Position numbers and translations under genes: made by a program
Shown: positions 57,953 through 64,000 of the stretch, in pieces
How the letters are laid out: each line of letters starts with the position of its first letter
Position numbering within the stretch: the stretch's first letter is position 1
The notes under the pieces: generated by a model
Databases searched by the model: none
Told to the model about the DNA's origin: nothing
The model's input: the letters and a program-made list of their open reading frames with translations, nothing else
Source of the DNA: Coriolopsis trogii
Taxonomy: Eukaryota > Basidiomycota > Agaricomycetes > Polyporales > Polyporaceae
Length of the DNA: 64,000 nucleotides
Assembly (NCBI GenBank): GCA_020543525.1
Contig: JAHYIO010000006.1
Span: forward strand, 1,364,001-1,428,000
Direction of reading: 5' to 3'

Positions 57953-60900
57953 ATGACGACCTTTCACAGTTCTGGCTCTTTCACAGAGCCTATAGTTGTT
58001 TCGGACGAGGAAGACGCTGCTGCTGTGGAGGACGAGTTGAATAGGTAAGAAGGAGGACTTTGACGTTCCTCAACATTCATTACCTAACACATTTGGGCAG
58101 GTGGACCGACTCCTCAAGCTCAAGCACCAGATCACCTATATATTCACCCACACTCGACGTGTACTCATCCTACCACACACCTCTGAATTCTCCACCTGCG
58201 CTGCCATCTTCACGAGGTACGAGTTTTCAGTCCAGCGTGGCGTGCACACCTAGACGTTTGCCATATCACAGTACCCTCTCCTCCCGCGTCGGTTGCCCTC
58301 CCGCCCCCTTTATTTGGTCAGAAACGCAAGTGGACAGACATGCGCGACTCTAGCAATGCGTTTTACCCCAACGTTCCCTCCGATCACGCTGGTGGAAGCA
58401 AGAAGAAGAAGAAAAAGCAGCGGAAAGAACAGCACCACCAGCCACAACCCGTTGCCTCTTCGTCTACCGCAGTGTCCGGCTCAACGACCCAGATGCCACC
58501 CCGCGCAGATGTTTACCCGGTCAAGCAGGAGCCTCCTTCCGAGCGACTACCTGATTTTCCCACTGCCTCACCTTATGGAAAATGGCCATATGAGACGTAC
58601 TACTACGATGGGGCGTATACGTCGCCGTTGGACGCATACAGTCTACCCAACCCCTCACATGTATCGCCAGATGACGAGTATCGCCCAACTGATAGCCTCT
58701 GGCACCCTTCGGAGCGGCCTTCCACGTTATCCGCTCTCGCGACCCCTTGGTACCCGCAACATCAAACCCACTACCCCGTACCCGAGACTACTTTGTCAGC
58801 TCAGGCTCTTCCCCGTCCTCCTAGTCCCTCGGCAGAACCCCCAGCAATCGTGGCACCTGCACCATCCTATCTTCCTACGCTCAACCATACACCTGATACG
58901 TCGCAACCCTCCATAGCCACTGAGCACGCTCAGTCAGACCTTCCGCCTCTTTTGCAGTCGTTCGATTCGTCTCTCAGCGAGCGTTTGCGTCAACTGGAGG
59001 CCCTCTCTGCTTCTTTGCTAGCTCTCGCTGCCGGGACAGCGCCTCCGGTGGCAGACCCAGCCCCTGCGCCCCCGTCTCCGCCACGCCACTATCGTCCAGA
59101 GGCCCCCCCTCTTACACATGTCCCTGGACCATTGCCGGCTCGAACTCAGCCGGAGTCGTTGAAGCGGCTCATCGGCGTACCGGAGGACAAATGCAACCAC
59201 GGGTACTTCGACCTCGCCGCACCACACCTCGAGCCGCCTTCACCTGCGTCGCCCATTCCTCCTGTACCCGAGTTCACGCTGGTTATGGCGCAATTGCCCA
59301 AGAAATACCGCAAGATAGACTTTGTGACGTCGTGGGCCAAGCGCTATGGCACGCCGGTGCGTGTCGTTCTGGATTCGAAGGCCGGAAAGGCACTCCTGGA
59401 ATGGGTTGGTGCGCACTCTGTGGAGAGTGCATTTACCAGTCTGCGATTCCGGGGGTCAGACGGGAAGGAGCACATTAGGGTTTACAAGTATCGTGGTGAC
59501 AAGCCGCCTCCTGCCCCTCGTGCTGCGGAGTTACCCAAGGCGCAAAAGCAGGAAGTTGAGGAAGGGGAAATCGAGGAGGGAGAGGTTGTGGAGACGAAGT
59601 CGAGGAGGAAGAAGAACAAGGGGAAGAAGAAGCAGCTCGACCTTCAGGATCGTCTCACTGAGCCCGCTGCTGCTCCGAGCTGGCCTGCACATGCGGAGAC
59701 ACTGGCGCCTGTCGTCGTCCGTGACCAGGGGGCGTCGTCGACGGCCTCACCGATTTTTCTCCAGCATCCCATACCTCCACCGACAGTGCGTCCATCTCTC
59801 ATTGAGCGATTCGACGACCCCCCTGCTGTGATCGCCACCCGGGAGGAAGCAGGGGAGGAAGAGATGGAGTTGGAATCTGACGATGAGGAAAAGAGAATTT
59901 CGCCTCTGTCTCCTGTCGTCGCGAGCACCTCCGGCAACAATGTCGGCTACGAAGAGGAAGATATGGACCTCGAGGGCGAGGAGGAAGAGACTGGTGCTGC
60001 AGCGGAAGATGCAGATGGAGAGGGGGACGATGACATGGACATGGAGATGTCCAGTAGCACCGAGGAGATCTCCCCGTCGGTCTCGCCAGAATCAGCGACC
60101 ATTCCTACAGACGACGTCCCTCCGGCAACAACGCTTGCGCAATCGGAAGCCACCATCGAGGCCATCACGCAAGAAGTCACAGATTCAATAGAGTCTACGC
60201 TTCTACCTGCCTCGCAAGAACAAGAAGATGTCGCGGTCGCTGCGGCCACAGCCGTCAAGGAGGCACGTCGCCACAAGCTCGTAGAGGCGATCGCGAGGAC
60301 GAAGGCCGAGTTGGCGATGCGGGAAGTGGCCACGAACACTCGGACGTCGCTCGTTTCCAGCGCCGGTACCTCCGAATCACCCGAGCCTATGACCCCCATT
60401 GATTCACCCGCCTTCTATCATGCAGAGGTTGCTACTCTCTCGCTACCTCATTCGGAGAAGATTATCGAACCGATGTCTACCAAGGAGGGGCCCGCGAACG
60501 ACACTGGCCCGATTCAAGTCAAGACCGAGCCTCCATCCGACGCCACCCTCGACGACCTAGCGGTGTCGTTTATCTCAGAAAGCATTCACTCCGCGGGCTC
60601 GAGTCCACCCTCGTCTCGCATGACACCGGCCCTCTCCATCAATACTGTGACGACGCATGTCGATCGCCCGTCGTCGACAGTTTCCGCACCGAAACCTGTA
60701 CCGGCTACGCAGTCCACCAAACCGTTCCTCATACCGCTCACCGAGGAGCAGAAGCAATCCAAACAGAAACGATGGTTAGAGCTTGCCTCGGCCAGCAAGG
60801 CATTGTTTGGGAAGCTTGCTGCGGCGAAGACAAAAGAAGAGAAGGATCTGTTAATGCGTCTGCTGAAGGCCAAGACCAAGTAAGCTTCCCTGCTGATAGT

Positions 60901-61252
60901 CCCCATGCTGAACAACTTGGTGGAAGGAGACGTGACGCGCAAGCCGCTGAAACATCTCATGCTTCGTAGGGCCGCGGACGAAGTCAAGCAAGAACTAGAC
61001 TCGGGAGTCATGGTCATGTACGTCAACAACCTCGCTCCCGCATCGACAGTCTCGGTCGTACCAACATCCGCCACCCCCACCCCAGTGCCAAGCTCGCGAA
61101 TGTCGTCGGCAACACCGACGCCTGACTCACCATCGACCGCGACGTCGATGGCGTCACAAGGGAGGAAGACGTCGCCGTCGGTGCTGCCCTTTCGGTGGCC
61201 TGAAACCGCGCGCGAGATGATCATCATCGTGAGCGACGACGAGAGCGAGTAG
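57953..61252 (+). CDS. Large low-complexity protein with an RRM-like domain and terminal SIM-like motifs
   Basis: Exons 57953-58044, 58101-58216, 58338-60879 and 60970-61252 give 1010 residues. The N-terminus has PIVVSDEED (13-21). A lysine run (KKKKKKQRK) follows as a likely nuclear localisation signal, then a long Pro/Ser/Tyr-rich stretch. About residues 380-460 look like an RRM fold: a strand FTLVMAQLPKKYRK, a helix, then PVRVVLDSKAGKALLEWVG. Acidic and basic stretches follow, with EEGEIEEGEVVETKSRRKKN and many Glu/Asp runs. A helical segment (KRWLELASASKALFGKL) ends the third exon. The C-terminus is MIIIVSDDESE. Both termini resemble SUMO-interaction motifs. A nuclear RNA-related role is inferred. 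I do not recognise an orthologue. The exon 2/3 acceptor is chosen by phase and could differ. Confidence 0.65.
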
Positions 61253-62580
61253 AGAACCTGGCTTTGTGCTGGCGTACTCTTCTGATGTGCTATGAGAGGT
61301 AAGGCGTGCGTGTGCGGCGATGCGCCTCTGTATGCGCGTATTCGCGTAGGTATCCCCCCCTTCAGTCATCCGACGACTTGCATTTGGTACCGCGCTGGCG
61401 TCTGCGGCAAGGTCAAGAATGCATGCACGCACGCACCACTTCACCTGTCTACGTACAATGGCATCGTCAGCGCGAAACGCGCAACCGATAGGGAGTACCC
61501 TCCGTTACCCGTGTTAGAAGAACGCCTAATGTAGATTATCCTCTTGCGCAGGAGCCCTCGCGCTCGCTGCTGCACCTCTTTGAGGTGAGTGCCGTGCTGT
61601 ATATCCGCGAAAGGTCGCTCACAAGCCTTGTCTATCTCCCTTCCCTTCCGTCCGCGAACCCACAGAATATACCGCCGCTGTATGCACCTCACGCGCATGA
61701 ACGTACGAGATCAGTTTCTCCCCTTTTTTCCCTTTCCGCTGCCGCTCTTCCTCTATTTACGCATGGGCTCCTACGACGTCGGGACTCCTGAAGTCTTTCG
61801 CCCGTCGCCCGTCGCCCGCTGCGTGCGGCTTCGGACGGGAGCTAGGGATCTGACCCGTATGCCCTTACCGCTTTCTAAAGTTCAGTCCAGCTTTTGGCAT
61901 ATGATGTGTACCTGTACGTCTGTCGCTGAAATTCACTGCTCCCTATCCTTCTGTCTCTCTCGTGGTGTATGCGTGCGACGTAATCCAAGACTGGTATCAG
62001 TGACTCGCTGTTCCATGCAGAGGTAAGGCAAGGCAAGGTGGCATGAGATCTCCGATCCGGGAAGCTAGCTAACTATACACACTGGGAGTACAAGTGGTAG
62101 CGATACAACAACTCGTAAGATCGATGTAGTAAGAGAGTCTGTTCTATACATAACATAGAACGAGACGATGGCAAAGAAGCGGCCTATATGTGGGTAGGGT
62201 GTTTGTCACGATCCTCCCATAGTCATACTCGACGTCTATCATCAGGGGCGATAAGTCGCACTGCGAACGCCGGGGCAACAGGGCGGAGCTTAACGACTGT
62301 CTGGCCCCGAGTCTCGACGAATGCTCGTTCATAATACATAGGCGTATCCGGCCGGACACCCCGTAGCACTGGCCGGTGACTTGCATAGCACACACAGACG
62401 CGGAGGCAGAGAGATGCCTGCCGTCAGCGGCACTGGTGTGTGAGCCGTTCGTCGGACGGTGAGACTCCTGGCGGGGCTTGGGAGGAATAGTACTGGTACG
62501 TGCGTGCGCCCGGAGAAGGGGATGACAAGTCGATAGGTAAGCGAAATTACAAGGGGGTTGGAAAAGTGAGGGAGCGCGAA
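61253..62580. other. Convergent intergenic region
   Basis: About 1.3 kb between two converging genes, so 3' ends and terminators only. Nothing further was recognised. Confidence 0.5.
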
Positions 62581-63489
62581 CTATGACGACGGCGGGGAAG
62601 TCGTGCTCGTTGTCGGTTGCGAGTCGGCCTCTGGGTCGGGACGGTAGGAGACGACGACTGTGCCTATGCAACAGTCGGGCATCGGGGATTCGTGTGGGTC
62701 ATCAAAGCGGTCGTGGTCGTGAGCGGACTTGAGCGGGGCTTTGCCCGTGCCCGCCGCTTTCTCGTACCCGAACGTGGGCCCGCCCGTGCGGGACGGAGAA
62801 GGCATGGTGACGGTCACCGCGAGCTGGACTTCGCGCAGGGGTAGGCTTGAGGGTACGGCATGGGAGACATGGAGAGCGTGCGCGCCGTGCGAGGCGCTGC
62901 GCTTGACCCGCTCAAGGATGCGAGAAGTGAGGCTTGGGGCCGCAGGTGGGGGCAAGGGCTCTGGGGTGGTCTGGTCTTCCGGCGCAGGGAGGTAGAGCGC
63001 GGCAATTGGCTGGATGGAGCGGCTCTGGAGGGTCATGCGACAGGACATTGAGTGACTGTTCTCGTTCTGGCCGCGTCTGACCACACACTGGTCGCCTCGA
63101 GATATCGGACGAGGAGGGTGTGGGGCGGATAGAGATGGAAAGATGGTGCTCACCGAGACATGGGCCCATGGACTGTTTCCTGCTCCTCCTGTACTTTCCG
63201 TTGGTGGCCCATCAGACTCATACGATATCTGGGAACGGGGTACGATGTAAATGTCGAGGAGCTTCGGCTTCTCTCCTAACTTAACCGGAGGCTTCAGTGG
63301 ACGGCCATTGACGCGATTCACGACGACGGGCCTCATTCGACGCATAAGAAGGACGCCGATGAAGGCGCCGAGGAGGAGGCCCGCCGCGATGCATACGAGG
63401 ATGAGCGGGGGACCGCCAGGAGACTGAAAGATGGAGCTGAAACCCGGCTCGGAGCTGCCCCCACCACTGCCGCCACCTGCGTCGGGCAT
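62581..63489 (-). CDS. Single-pass membrane protein, family A copy 4
   Basis: Exons 63489-63154 and 63009-62581 give 254 residues. A Gly/Ser-rich N-terminus is followed by one membrane helix (about residues 27-50, PPLILVCIAAGLLLGAFIGV) and a basic stretch (MRRMRP). The tail carries EKPKLLDIYI, the phase-0 splice just before PIAALYLP, LAVTVTMP and later IGTVVVSY. This matches the plan of copies 1-3. The 144-nt intron is open in frame, so a longer unspliced reading is possible, but the conserved splice position in all four paralogues supports removal. Compared with the other copies it has an added Asp/His-rich insertion (SAHDHDRFDDPHESP) between the last two motifs. The function is unknown. Confidence 0.7.
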   Translation of the reverse strand: MPDAGGGSGGGSSEPGFSSIFQSPGGPPLILVCIAAGLLLGAFIGVLLMRRMRPVVVNRVNGRPLKPPVKLGEKPKLLDIYIVPRSQISYESDGPPTESTGGAGNSPWAHVSVSTIFPSLSAPHPPRPISRGDQCVVRRGQNENSHSMSCRMTLQSRSIQPIAALYLPAPEDQTTPEPLPPPAAPSLTSRILERVKRSASHGAHALHVSHAVPSSLPLREVQLAVTVTMPSPSRTGGPTFGYEKAAGTGKAPLKSAHDHDRFDDPHESPMPDCCIGTVVVSYRPDPEADSQPTTSTTSPPSS

Positions 63490-64000
63490 CGTCGAGTCGT
63501 CGTCGAGAGAGCTGGAAAGGGCGAGGTCGGAAGGAGATCACAGGCGGGGCTGAGATTGGGATTACATATATGGAGGAGGGAGACGGGAGGAGCAAGTCGA
63601 CAGTAAGGGCAGGAGGGAGGCGGCCTGGGAGACTGCAGACCACTATCCGCCCTCCCAGTGGCTGGGGCCTGCTTCTCGCCCCCATCCTCCCCATCCGAGG
63701 CGCTTTCTGACATATCCAGCTGCGCTTTTCCCATCATCCACACCGCTCCCAGAAACCCCCCGTCGCTGCGCAGCAGAAACAAGCCTGAAGTTAGCAATGT
63801 GAGAGCTGGGGAACTCGGGCAACCGGATACGTCGTGAGGATTTGCCCAGTCACTGTGGCCCGCTATCTGACGGCCACATCGTTCCGGGCAATGCGACACC
63901 TGCCAGTATGCACTGTCTGGCACAGATGAACTATCTGTCCAGGGCAGTCCTGCAATCACGATATATGAAACAGCCAGGATCCCCAAGTCGACAAACGCTA
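63490..64000. other. Promoter side of family A copy 4, window end
   Basis: About 510 nt up to the window edge. An open frame upstream of the start lacks a domain and is probably part of the 5' flank. Confidence 0.45.

Overview
The window comes from a filamentous basidiomycete, most likely an Agaricomycete of the polypore type (inference). The evidence is dense, intron-rich genes on both strands with GT...AG introns mostly of 50-120 nt, GC-rich coding sequence, and families typical of mushroom-forming fungi: a DUF6533 seven-helix protein, galactose-binding-like single-pass membrane proteins, an ABCC transporter and an SH3-PX-BAR sorting nexin. I built exon models by hand from splice signals, reading phase and family conservation. 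Most of them close in frame from start to stop.

Layout. 0.7-5.8 kb: a D-2-hydroxyacid dehydrogenase; a broken copy of an unknown gene; exosome subunit RRP46, divergent from a single-pass membrane protein (family A, copy 1). 6.3-10 kb: the DUF6533 protein and family A copy 2. 10.8-15.6 kb: two galactose-binding-like membrane proteins with Asp/Asn-rich N-termini and a decayed third copy between them. 16.2-20.9 kb: an aldo/keto reductase and the sorting nexin. 21.8-24.0 kb: the longer copy of the unknown gene, possibly inside a mobile element. 24-32.7 kb: no supportable gene. 32.7-38.2 kb: a divergent pair, a polyol-type zinc dehydrogenase and a 2-deoxygluconate-dehydrogenase-like SDR with two introns over 1 kb. 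38.2-43 kb: gene-poor, with a nested hairpin. 43-51 kb: family A copy 3 and a full-length ABCC transporter. 51.7-57.5 kb: the DNA primase catalytic subunit and a secreted S41-type protease. 58-61.3 kb: a 1010-residue protein with an RRM-like domain. 62.6-63.5 kb: family A copy 4.

Housekeeping functions (primase, exosome, sorting nexin) are interleaved with lineage-specific membrane proteins and sugar or carbonyl oxidoreductases. The only pair whose arrangement suggests joint function is the divergent dehydrogenase/SDR pair at 32.7-38.2 kb, which could act together in polyol or sugar-acid catabolism. The most notable new observations are family A (four dispersed paralogues with one conserved intron position), the duplicated unknown gene with possible element borders, the giant SDR introns, and a nuclear-type protein with SUMO-interaction-like motifs at both ends.
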